A DNA stretch of 5,718 bases from Pseudonocardia sp. GTDB taxonomy: Bacteria > Actinomycetota > Actinomycetes > Mycobacteriales > Pseudonocardiaceae. How positions within the stretch are numbered: the first letter of the stretch is position 1; each line of letters starts with the position of its first letter. This document shows, in pieces, positions 1 to 5,718 of the stretch. Location: positions 1 to 5,718 of the forward strand of contig JAKDLE010000218.1 in NCBI GenBank assembly GCA_030453005.1, in the 5' to 3' direction. Both the position numbers and the translations under genes were made by a program. Under the pieces are notes generated by a model that had not been told where the DNA came from, ran no database searches, and worked only from the letters and a program-made list of their open reading frames with translations.

Positions 1-1
1 C

Positions 2-3000
2 TTCATCCTCGGCTACCTCGCTCAGCTGCTCCCCCGCCGCCCCGACCTCAAGGTCGTCATCACGTCGGCGACGATCGACCCGGAGCGGTTCGCCCAGCAC
101 TTCGGCACGCCGGAGAAGCCTGCGCCGATCGTCGAGGTCTCCGGCCGCAGCTTCCCGGTCGAGATGCGCTACCGGCCCGTCGTCGACCCGGACGACCCCG
201 ACTCCGATCCCGACCGCGACCAGCTCGCCGCCATCGCCGACGCCGTCACCGAGCTGCGCCGGGAGGGGCCGGGCGACATCCTGGTGTTCCTGCCCGGTGA
301 GCGCGAGATCCGCGACACCGCCGACGCGCTCGCCAGGAGAGACTTCTCCGGTATCGAGATCCTTCCGCTCTACGCGCGCCAGACCACGGCCGAGCAGCAG
401 CGGGTGTTCGCCCCGAAGCAGGGCTCGCTGGGGCGGCGGGTCGTGCTCGCCACCAACGTCGCCGAGACGTCGCTGACGGTGCCCGGCATCCGCTACGTCA
501 TCGACCCCGGGCTCGCGCGGATCTCGCGGTACTCCCGGCGGCTCAAGGTGCAGCGGCTGCCGATCGAGAAGGTGTCGCAGGCCAGCGCGAACCAGCGCGC
601 GGGCCGCTGCGGCCGGGTCGCGGACGGCATCTGCATCCGGCTCTACGCCGAGGACGACTTCGACGCGCGGCCGGAGTTCACCGACCCGGAGATCCTGCGT
701 ACCAACCTCGCGTCCGTCGTGCTGCAGATGATCTCCCTCGAGCTCGGTGAGATCACCGAGTTCCCGTTCGTCGAGCCTCCCGACGTGCGCAGTGTCAACG
801 ACGGGTTGGCGCTGCTGCACGAGCTGGGCGCCCTGGACGGTGGCGTGTTGAGCCCCGTCGGTCGGGCGCTCGCGGCGCTGCCCGTCGACCCGCGGCTGGG
901 CCGCATGCTCGTGGAGGCCGACCGCAACAACTGTCTGCGCGAGGTGCTGGTCATCGCCGCCGCGCTGTCCGTGCAGGACCCGCGCGAACGCCCCACGGAA
1001 CAGCGCCAGGCCGCCGACGAGCGCCACGCCCGCTTCGCCGACTCCCCGGACTGCTCAGATTTCCTTGCCTTCCTCAACCTGTGGACCTACGTCAACGAGC
1101 GGCGCGCCGAGCTCACCGGCAACCGCTTCCGCAGACAGCTGCGCGAGGAGTTCCTGCACTACCTGCGCATCCGCGAGTGGCAGGACCTGCACGCCCAGCT
1201 CCGTTCCGCCGCCCGCAACGCGGGGATGACGCTCAACGACACCGAGGCCGACGCGGACCGCATCCACACCTCGGTGCTCGCGGGCCTGCTGTCGCAGGTG
1301 GGGTTGAAGGAGGCGGACACGAAGGAGTACCTCGGCGCGCGCGGCGCGAAGTTCATGATCTTCCCCGGCTCGTCGTTGGCGAAGCGGGGACCGCGCTGGG
1401 TGATGGCCGCCGAGCTGGTGGAGACCTCCCGGCTGTTCGCCCGCACCGTCGCCCGGATCAAGCCGGAATGGATCGAGCCTCTGGCCGGGCACCTGGTGAA
1501 GCGGAACCACTCCGAGCCGCACTGGTCGCGCAAGCGGGCCGCCACCGTCGCCGTCGAACGCGTCACCCTCTACGGCGTGCCGATCGTGGTGGACCGCCAC
1601 GTCGAGTACGGGCGGATCGACCCGGAGGCCGCACGGGAGCTGTTCATCCGCCACGCGCTCGTCGAGGGCGACTGGGACACCCGCCACGGCTTCTTCCACG
1701 CCAACCGCGCGTTGCTGGACAGCGCCGAGGAGCTGGAGAACCGGGCGCGGCGGCGCGACCTGGTCGTCGACCCCGAGACGCTCGTCGAGTTCTACGAGCA
1801 GCGCATCCCGCCCCACGTCGTGTCGGGGCGGCACTTCGACACCTGGTACCGCAAGGCGAAGCCCGCGCTGGAGCTCACCGAGGAGTTGGTGCGCACCGCC
1901 CACGCCGCCGGGATCGACGCCTCCGCCTATCCCGACCACGTCGAGGCGGGCGGGCTGACGCTGCCGCTGTCGTACGCGTTCGAGCCGGGGCGGCATGACG
2001 ACGGCGTCACCGTCGACGTGCCCGTCGCGGCGCTGCACCAGATCGACCCCACGCCGTTCACCTGGCAGGTGCCGGGGCTGCGCGAGGACCTGGTGACGGC
2101 GCTGATCAAGACGCTGCCCAAGAACCTCCGCCGCAACTTCGCGCCCGCCCCCGACCACGCGCGTGCCGTGCTGGCCCGCCTGCGCAACCAGGACGAGCCG
2201 CTGCTCGACGGCCTGGAGCGCGAGCTGGGGCGGATGAAGAACATCGACATCCCCCGCGAGGCCTGGGAGCTCGGCAGGCTGCCGGAGCACCTGACCGTCA
2301 CGTTCCGGGTCGTCGACGAGCGCGGCCGGGAGGTCGCGCGCGGCACCGACCTGGAGGCGCTGCGCCACGAACTGGCGCCGAGGGTGCGCGCGGAGCTCGC
2401 CGCCGCCGGGGTGGAGCTGGAGCGCACCGGGCTCACCACCTGGGGGGTCGGCGACCTCCCCCGTGAGCACGCCATCCGCCGCGGGCGCCACACCGTCAGC
2501 GGTTTCCCCGGGCTCGTCGACCGCGGCGCGGGCGTCGACGTGCGGGTGTTCCCCACCGTCGCCGAGCGGGACCCGGCCCACCACCGCGGCGTCCGGCGCC
2601 TGCTGCTGCTCGGCACCCCCTCGCCCGCCAAACAGGTGACCCGCGGCCTGGACAACGCCGCGAAGCTGACGCTGTCGCGCAACCCGCACGGCTCGGTGGC
2701 CGCGCTGCTGGAGGACTGCGTCACCTGCGCGTCCGACGCCCTGGTCGCCGCCGCGGGCGGTCCACCGTTCGACGAACGCTCCTACCTACGGTTGGCGCGG
2801 CTGCACCGCGAGAAGCTGCCGGGCACCACGATGCGGGTGCTGCAGTCCGTGCGCGGCGTGCTCGACGTCTGGCACCGGGTACAGGCTCTGCTCACCGATA
2901 CGCACCAGCAGGCGCTGCGCGCCGGGGTCGCCGACATCACCGCACAGCTCGACGCGCTCGTCGGAGCGGGGTTCGCGACGGACGCGGGCGCCGCGCGGCT

Positions 3001-3289
3001 CGGCGACGTCGCGCGCTACCTGGAGGCCGTCGAGCGACGGATCGAGAAGCTGCGCGTCGACCCCGCCCGCGACGCGGAGTGGACCGCGCAGGTTCGCGTC
3101 GCCGCCGACGAGTACTCCGCCGAGCTGGCCGCGCTCCCCCACGGCGTCGGGCCGTCCCCGGAGCTCCGCGAGATCCGCTGGATGATCGAGGAGCTGCGGG
3201 TGAGCCTCTACGCCCACCCGATGCGCACCCGCTACCCGATCTCCATCAAGCGCATCCAGAAGGCGATCGACGAGCTTCCGCGCGCATGA
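2..3289 (+). CDS. hrpA: HrpA-type DEAH-box ATP-dependent RNA helicase, 5'-truncated by the window edge
   Basis: The open frame runs in from the left edge, so the ATG at 164 is internal. In total 1095 residues are visible. Visible residues 1-54 continue the RecA1 domain, with motif III (TSAT, about residues 21-24). The second helicase domain follows: GDILVFLPG (91-99), the motif V region ATNVAETSLT (150-159) and motif VI QRAGRCGR (198-205). After it come a helicase-associated (HA2) region, an OB-fold-like segment (about 440-500), and a long C-terminal region typical of DUF3418 (about 510 to the end), closing with the HrpA-like tail EELRVSLYAHPMRTRYPIS. E. coli HrpA is about 1300 residues, so roughly 200 N-terminal residues (Walker A and DEAH box) should lie upstream of the window. 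The family is cytoplasmic and couples ATP hydrolysis to RNA or RNP remodelling; E. coli HrpA has been linked to rescue of stalled or collided ribosomes. No frameshift or missing visible motif was noticed. The family call is very secure; the cellular role here is inferred from the family. Confidence 0.96.
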   Translation, partial: FILGYLAQLLPRRPDLKVVITSATIDPERFAQHFGTPEKPAPIVEVSGRSFPVEMRYRPVVDPDDPDSDPDRDQLAAIADAVTELRREGPGDILVFLPGEREIRDTADALARRDFSGIEILPLYARQTTAEQQRVFAPKQGSLGRRVVLATNVAETSLTVPGIRYVIDPGLARISRYSRRLKVQRLPIEKVSQASANQRAGRCGRVADGICIRLYAEDDFDARPEFTDPEILRTNLASVVLQMISLELGEITEFPFVEPPDVRSVNDGLALLHELGALDGGVLSPVGRALAALPVDPRLGRMLVEADRNNCLREVLVIAAALSVQDPRERPTEQRQAADERHARFADSPDCSDFLAFLNLWTYVNERRAELTGNRFRRQLREEFLHYLRIREWQDLHAQLRSAARNAGMTLNDTEADADRIHTSVLAGLLSQVGLKEADTKEYLGARGAKFMIFPGSSLAKRGPRWVMAAELVETSRLFARTVARIKPEWIEPLAGHLVKRNHSEPHWSRKRAATVAVERVTLYGVPIVVDRHVEYGRIDPEAARELFIRHALVEGDWDTRHGFFHANRALLDSAEELENRARRRDLVVDPETLVEFYEQRIPPHVVSGRHFDTWYRKAKPALELTEELVRTAHAAGIDASAYPDHVEAGGLTLPLSYAFEPGRHDDGVTVDVPVAALHQIDPTPFTWQVPGLREDLVTALIKTLPKNLRRNFAPAPDHARAVLARLRNQDEPLLDGLERELGRMKNIDIPREAWELGRLPEHLTVTFRVVDERGREVARGTDLEALRHELAPRVRAELAAAGVELERTGLTTWGVGDLPREHAIRRGRHTVSGFPGLVDRGAGVDVRVFPTVAERDPAHHRGVRRLLLLGTPSPAKQVTRGLDNAAKLTLSRNPHGSVAALLEDCVTCASDALVAAAGGPPFDERSYLRLARLHREKLPGTTMRVLQSVRGVLDVWHRVQALLTDTHQQALRAGVADITAQLDALVGAGFATDAGAARLGDVARYLEAVERRIEKLRVDPARDAEWTAQVRVAADEYSAELAALPHGVGPSPELREIRWMIEELRVSLYAHPMRTRYPISIKRIQKAIDELPRA

Positions 3290-3346
3290 GGTGAACGTGA
3301 GAGTGGTCAGTGGGCACCGCGACCACTCTCCTGTTCACCTCATGCG
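3283..3346 (+). terminator. Long hairpin at the helicase stop codon, probable terminator
   Basis: The arms 3283-3308 and 3321-3346 are inverted complements at 24 of 26 positions by hand alignment. The only mismatches are two adjacent central positions (GT on the left against CT on the right), and the loop is 12 nt (3309-3320). The left arm contains the last bases of the helicase gene and its TGA (3287-3289). No T-tract follows, which is common for high-GC actinobacterial terminators. The location directly at a gene end supports a termination or 3'-end-stabilising role. The length is well beyond what termination needs, and a related copy of the right arm occurs at 4131, so this may also be a mobile or dispersed palindromic repeat that serves as a terminator. 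The hairpin is seen directly; the terminator function is inferred. Confidence 0.65.
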
Positions 3347-3368
3347 ACGAGTTCGTCGAAGAGGCCGA

Positions 3369-3396
3369 CCCTGCTGGCCAGTTCGATCCAGCAGGG
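3369..3396. repeat. Perfect 9-bp stem hairpin
   Basis: CCCTGCTGG (3369-3377) is perfectly complementary to CCAGCAGGG (3388-3396), with a 10-nt loop. The same CCAGCAGGG word occurs a third time at 3658-3666 inside the right inverted-repeat copy. With no T-tract, a second terminator cannot be distinguished from a repeat-derived structure. Confidence 0.7.
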
Positions 3397-3439
3397 CGGA
3401 CGTCGCAGAGGCGGGCGCGGAGGTGCCCTCCTGCGGTAC

Positions 3440-3513
3440 ATGATCGTCGTCCTGGCGCGTTGTCGGCCACATCATCTGGCCGGAAATGCACCGAAGCCAC
3501 GATCAAGGCGCCC
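3440..3513. repeat. Palindromic unit A
   Basis: The arms 3440-3469 and 3477-3506 surround a 7-nt loop (CATCATC). They match at 20 of 30 positions by hand alignment, and about four of the mismatches are G-T wobbles if transcribed on the plus strand. The 6 bp next to the loop (CGGCCA/TGGCCG) are perfect. The unit begins with ATGATCG and ends with CGATCAAGGCGCCC, the same end motifs as unit B. No function is known to me. Confidence 0.6.
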
Positions 3514-3548
3514 AGCTGTTCGGCCCGCGGCGGGCACCGCACCGTCCT

Positions 3549-3623
3549 CGTCATGATCGCCAAGAGTGGTGCCAGAGCGACCGGTTTGTCGCTGTGGCAC
3601 CACCTTCAGCGATCAAGACGCCC
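3549..3623. repeat. Palindromic unit B
   Basis: The arms 3549-3581 and 3588-3620 match at 27 of 33 positions around a 6-nt loop (CGGTTT). The longest uninterrupted paired blocks are GTGGTGCCA and TGATCGC. The unit carries ATGATCG near its left end (3553-3559) and CGATCAAGACGCCC at its right end (3610-3623), as unit A does, while the inner stem sequences of the two units differ. It could fold as a strong RNA hairpin or a DNA cruciform. It is far from either neighbouring gene end, so a terminator role is doubtful. Confidence 0.75.
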
Positions 3624-3691
3624 TACCGCGCTCGCGGGCGAGGTCTGACCGAATTCGCCAGCAGGGTCAAGGCCTCGCGGGCAGATGTCCA

Positions 3692-3725
3692 CCCGGCATG
3701 CTCGCCGGATGCACAGCGTGCCGGG
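3692..3725. repeat. 11-bp stem hairpin upstream of the gene remnant
   Basis: CCCGGCATGCT (3692-3702) pairs with AGCGTGCCGGG (3715-3725) at 10 of 11 positions plus one G-T wobble, with a 12-nt loop. It lies just before the AbiEi-like remnant, where a start codon or promoter would be expected, and no credible start is found in that place. Confidence 0.6.
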
Positions 3726-3737
3726 GCGGCCGGAGGC

Positions 3738-4130
3738 GTTTCGGGGTCGGCCGCCGTCGCGGCGGGTCTGGTCACGATGAACCGCCTGCGCGGACCGCGG
3801 TTCGCACAGCTGTTCCCCGACACCTACGTCACCGTCGATCCGCCCGACCTGGCGCTGCGCTCGCACGCGGCCTACCGACACGTCGAGGGCCGCGGCGTGT
3901 TGTCGGGATACTCGGCGGCCGAGGTGCTCGGGGCGTCCTGCGGGCCGCGGGAGTCCCCGGCCGAGGTGACGGTCCCGGGCGGCGGGCAACGGGTCCATCC
4001 CGGGCTCCTCGTGCACCGCGACCGACTCGCACCGGGCGAGATGCAGGCGGTCGGGTCGCTGCGGACCACAACACCGCTGCGCACCGCCTACGATCTCGCC
4101 CGCCGCGGGGAGCTCGTCGACCGGCGTCGA
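3738..4130 (+). pseudogene. Remnant of an AbiEi-like / DUF559-type protein, N-terminal part only
   Basis: One frame reads GSAAVAAGLVTMNRLRGPRF, then a region with LFPDTYV, VLSGYSAAEVLGASCGP, AEVTVPG, HPGLLVHRDRLAPGE and TTPLRTAYDLARRGELVD. This order is characteristic of actinobacterial proteins annotated as AbiEi-family antitoxin-like or DUF559-containing, which pair an N-terminal winged-helix-like region with a C-terminal VSR-like nuclease domain. Here only about the first 125-130 residues remain. Similarity stops near 4124, a copy of the terminator-arm repeat begins at 4131, and the DUF559 part is missing. At the 5' end no in-frame ATG or GTG precedes the recognisable region; the first ATG (3777) lies inside it, with no clear ribosome-binding site. 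There is no internal stop, and from 3777 the frame stays open to 4415, so a 212-residue hybrid product overlapping the next gene is possible but unlikely. The family was recognised from memory of its motifs, not from a search. Confidence 0.6.
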
Positions 4131-4151
4131 GACCACTCTGGTGTTCACCTC
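4131..4151. repeat. Second copy of the helicase-terminator arm sequence
   Basis: This stretch matches the right hairpin arm at 3321-3341 at 19 of 21 positions, in the same orientation. The shared blocks are GACCACTCT and TGTTCACCTC, and the two differing bases are CC there and GG here. It is also an inverted match (17 of 20) to the left arm 3289-3308. The opposite arm is absent nearby, so there is no long hairpin at this site. It lies exactly where the upstream gene remnant loses similarity to its family, suggesting a recombination or insertion junction. Confidence 0.75.
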
Positions 4152-4219
4152 GCGCGGAGACGCCCGACGCCACTCGGCCACCCGTCCTCGTCGACGGCGG
4201 AATCTGCGACGATCCCCCG

Positions 4220-5410
4220 ATGGCCGAATACGCACACCTCGGTGAGGCACTGGGCACCGACTTCTTCTCCGTCCGCGAGCAGTTCACCAGCGAGCAGTGG
4301 GACAGGTTCATCGCCGTACGCACGTTCGTCGACGACGAGGTTCTGCCCGACATCGGCGACTACTGGGAGAAGGCCGAGCTGCCCTGGCACCTGTTCCGGC
4401 GGCTGCCCGAGCTGAAGATCGTCGGCGAGGACATCCACGGCTACGGCGCGGCGGGGATGAGCCCGATGGCGGTCGGGCTCGTGCACATGGAGCTGCACCG
4501 CGGCGACGGGTCGCTGGGCACGTTCCTCGGTGTGCACGCCGGGCTCGCGATGCAGTCGATCGCCATGTGCGGGTCGGAGGAGCAGAAGCAGCGCTGGCTG
4601 CCCCAGATGTCGACCATGGAGAAGCTCGGCGCGTTCGCGCTCACCGAGCCCGACCACGGCTCCGACTCGATCGCACTGGAAACCACCGCGCGGCGGGACG
4701 GCGACCACTGGGTCCTCGACGGCTCGAAGCGCTGGATCGGCAACGGCACCGTCGCCGACCTCGTCGTCGTGTGGGCGCGCGACACCGACTCCGGCGACGT
4801 CATGGGCTTCGTCGTCGAGACCCCGGCCGAGGGCTACACGGCCACGGTCATCCCGGGCAAGGTGTCGCTGCGCTCGTTGTGGCAGGCCGACATCGAGCTC
4901 ACCGGCGTGCGCGTGCCCGAGGACAACCGGCTCGCCAACGCGCGCTCGTTCTCCGACTGCGGGCGGGTGCTCGCCAACACCCGCGGCATCTGCGCCTGGA
5001 TGGCGCTCGGCCACGCGACCGCGGGCTACGACGCCGCGCTGCGCTACGCCTTGGCCCGGCAGCAGTTCGGCAAGCCGCTGGCGTCGTTCCAGATCGTGCA
5101 GCAGCGGCTGGTGCACATGCTCGCCGACCTGACCTCGATGCAGCTCTACTGCATGCAGCTCGGACGCCTCGCCGACGCCGGGGTCCTGTCCCCGACCGTC
5201 GCCGGGCTGGCCAAGATGCACAACACCCGGACCGCCCGGAAGATCCTCTCCGAGGCCCGCGACCTGCTGGGCGGCAACGGCATCCTGCTGGAGAACCACG
5301 TCGTGCGGCACTGGGCCGACATCGAGGCCATTCACACGTTCGAGGGCACCGAGACGATGCAGACGCTCATCGTCGGCCGCGACATCACCGGGATCGGGGC
5401 GTTCGCCTGA
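4220..5410 (+). CDS. Acyl-CoA dehydrogenase family protein (glutaryl-CoA dehydrogenase/ACX4-like clade)
   Basis: A 396-residue flavoprotein of normal family length. It should catalyse FAD-dependent alpha,beta-dehydrogenation of an acyl-CoA in the cytoplasm. Visible motifs: the flavin/acyl loop FALTEPDHGSD (139-149), KRWIGNG (170-176), RQQFGKPL (280-287), LGGNGI (350-355), and the catalytic-base region HTFEGTE with Glu375 aligning with the catalytic Glu of glutaryl-CoA dehydrogenase. The C-terminus GRDITGIGAFA is typical of this clade. The carboxylate-binding Glu/Arg pair of human glutaryl-CoA dehydrogenase (mature Glu87 and Arg94) aligns with His93 and Gly100, so glutaryl-CoA is an unlikely substrate. 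GTFLGVHAGLAM and KRWIGNGTVADL look closer to plant short-chain ACX4. ATG 4220 was chosen because the protein begins MAEYAHLG there, and the open frame upstream to 3566 is low-complexity and unlike the family. No good Shine-Dalgarno precedes it (nearest GGCGG ends 19 nt upstream). The exact acyl substrate and electron acceptor cannot be read from the sequence. Confidence 0.93.
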   Translation: MAEYAHLGEALGTDFFSVREQFTSEQWDRFIAVRTFVDDEVLPDIGDYWEKAELPWHLFRRLPELKIVGEDIHGYGAAGMSPMAVGLVHMELHRGDGSLGTFLGVHAGLAMQSIAMCGSEEQKQRWLPQMSTMEKLGAFALTEPDHGSDSIALETTARRDGDHWVLDGSKRWIGNGTVADLVVVWARDTDSGDVMGFVVETPAEGYTATVIPGKVSLRSLWQADIELTGVRVPEDNRLANARSFSDCGRVLANTRGICAWMALGHATAGYDAALRYALARQQFGKPLASFQIVQQRLVHMLADLTSMQLYCMQLGRLADAGVLSPTVAGLAKMHNTRTARKILSEARDLLGGNGILLENHVVRHWADIEAIHTFEGTETMQTLIVGRDITGIGAFA

Positions 5411-5718
5411 GCTCGCCGAACGTGTGGCGCCAGGCGCGGTACCCGCCGTCGAGGTCCGTCGCGTTGCGCAGGCCGATGTCCTGCAGCGACGCGGCGGCCA
5501 GGCTCGAGCTGTAGCCCTCCGAGCACACCACGATCCAGACGACGTCATGGTCGACGGCCTGCTCGACCCGCGCGCCGGAGGTGGGGTCCAGGCGCCACTC
5601 GAGGTGGTTGCGCTCGATCAGCAGAGCCCCGTCCAGCTCGCCCTCCTGCTCGCGCTGCCAGCCCGGCCGGGTGTCCACCAGTACCGCGCCCGCCGCCACC
5701 ATCTCGACGGCCCGCCGC
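5385..5718 (-). CDS. Rhodanese-like domain protein, N-terminus outside the window
   Basis: Read from the right edge leftward, 110 residues are visible. They form most of a single rhodanese domain: RRAVEMVAAGAVLVDTRP (first strand and CH2A-like region), EGELDGALLIERNHLEWRLDP, the active-site loop VVCSEGYSSSLAAASL with the candidate persulfide Cys (Cys60 counted from the ATG at 5702), and DLDGGYRAWR near the end. The family transfers sulfane sulfur through a cysteine persulfide; the physiological acceptor is unknown. The ATG at 5702 is a possible start, but the residues before it (RRAVE) fit the usual first helix, so the real start is probably beyond the window. The stop (TGA, 5387-5385) lies inside the convergent dehydrogenase gene, giving a 26-bp tail-to-tail overlap. 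The last 12 or so residues are basic and do not match the domain. Confidence 0.88.
   Translation of the reverse strand, partial: RRAVEMVAAGAVLVDTRPGWQREQEGELDGALLIERNHLEWRLDPTSGARVEQAVDHDVVWIVVCSEGYSSSLAAASLQDIGLRNATDLDGGYRAWRHTFGELRRTPRSR

Larger units (their letters stand above)
3361..3676. repeat. Inverted repeat pair 3361-3385 / 3650-3676
   Basis: The reverse complement of 3361-3385 matches 3650-3676 at 23 of 25 positions, with one 2-nt insertion (AA) in the right copy. The shared core is GCCAGCAGGGTC and both copies end in GGCCTC. The repeats face each other about 264 bp apart and enclose both palindromic units A and B. This could mark the ends of a small inserted element or be two dispersed copies of one repeat. 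No transposase is present between them. Confidence 0.7.
3347..3737. other. Gene-free, palindrome-rich intergenic stretch
   Basis: Frames are open here on both strands (for example 3310-3648 plus and 3246-3563 minus), but none yields a protein I recognise and none has a good ribosome-binding site. The minus frame ending at the TGA at 3342-3340 finishes with the peptide WIELASRVGLFDELVA. A similar peptide, TEFASRVKASR, can be read on the plus strand from about 3648, because the two stretches are an inverted repeat. The stretch contains the hairpins and repeats listed separately, and parts (about 3480-3560) look less GC-rich than the flanking genes. The best description is accumulated palindromic repeats and possibly decayed coding sequence. 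Confidence 0.6.

Noticed and set aside
1055..2689. 544-codon open frame on the minus strand inside the helicase gene
   Set aside because: It is antisense to a well-supported HrpA reading frame, its translation is low-complexity (V/G/R/Q-rich) with no domain I recognise, and long antisense frames are expected at this GC content.
3246..3563. 105-codon minus-strand frame as a small gene
   Set aside because: It reads through the terminator hairpin and into the helicase 3' end, with no recognisable domain and no credible start signal.
3440..3623. Integron attC sites or a CRISPR array
   Set aside because: There are only two units, the typical attC core end sites are not seen, no integrase or Cas gene is present, and there are no regularly spaced identical repeats with spacers.
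3310..3648. 112-codon plus-strand frame as a small gene
   Set aside because: It starts inside the loop and right arm of the terminator hairpin and runs through palindromes A and B. No ribosome-binding site or known domain was seen, so the frame is better explained by repeats.
3283..4154. Complete insertion sequence
   Set aside because: No transposase reading frame or DDE/serine recombinase motif lies in the interval, and no target-site duplication could be identified by eye.
3566..4219. N-terminal extension of the dehydrogenase frame to an ATG at 3566
   Set aside because: The extra 218 residues are Arg/Gly-rich out-of-frame readings of the palindromes and of the AbiEi-like remnant. The family normally begins close to ATG 4220.
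4145..5548. 467-codon minus-strand open frame opposite the dehydrogenase
   Set aside because: It is antisense to a clear acyl-CoA dehydrogenase and partly to the rhodanese region, with biased composition and no recognisable motif.

Overview
The window is very GC-rich, with strong G/C bias at third codon positions and few rho-independent poly-T tracts. Its gene content is actinobacterial: a long HrpA helicase with a DUF3418 tail, an acyl-CoA dehydrogenase, a single-domain rhodanese, and a remnant of the AbiEi/DUF559-type proteins that are common in Actinobacteria. A Pseudonocardiales-like host is my best guess, made from protein style alone and not demonstrated.

Layout, left to right. (1) 2-3289, plus strand: the last 1095 residues of an HrpA-type DEAH-box RNA helicase, whose N-terminal ATP-binding part lies outside the window. 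(2) 3283-3346: a very long, nearly perfect hairpin that includes the helicase stop codon and is the probable transcription terminator. (3) 3347-3737: no convincing gene, but a dense set of palindromes and inverted repeats, including two tandem palindromic units (3440-3513 and 3549-3623) that share their end motifs. (4) 3738-4130: a gene remnant resembling the N-terminal part of actinobacterial AbiEi-like/DUF559 proteins. It lacks a good start and is cut off where a second copy of the terminator-arm sequence appears (4131-4151). (5) 4220-5410, plus strand: a complete acyl-CoA dehydrogenase family gene of 396 residues, in the glutaryl-CoA dehydrogenase/ACX4-like clade. (6) 5385-5718, minus strand: a rhodanese-domain protein that converges on the dehydrogenase and overlaps its 3' end by 26 bp. 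Its N-terminus leaves the window.

The three intact genes do not form a pathway: RNA helicase, acyl-CoA oxidation and sulfur/rhodanese chemistry appear to be independent housekeeping functions. The unusual part is the roughly 870 bp between the helicase and the dehydrogenase (about 3283-4154). It looks like a mosaic of palindromic repeats around a truncated gene, bounded on both sides by related copies of one repeat of about 20 bp. I see no clear evidence of a complete new system. The repeat family is the part most worth a genome-wide search.
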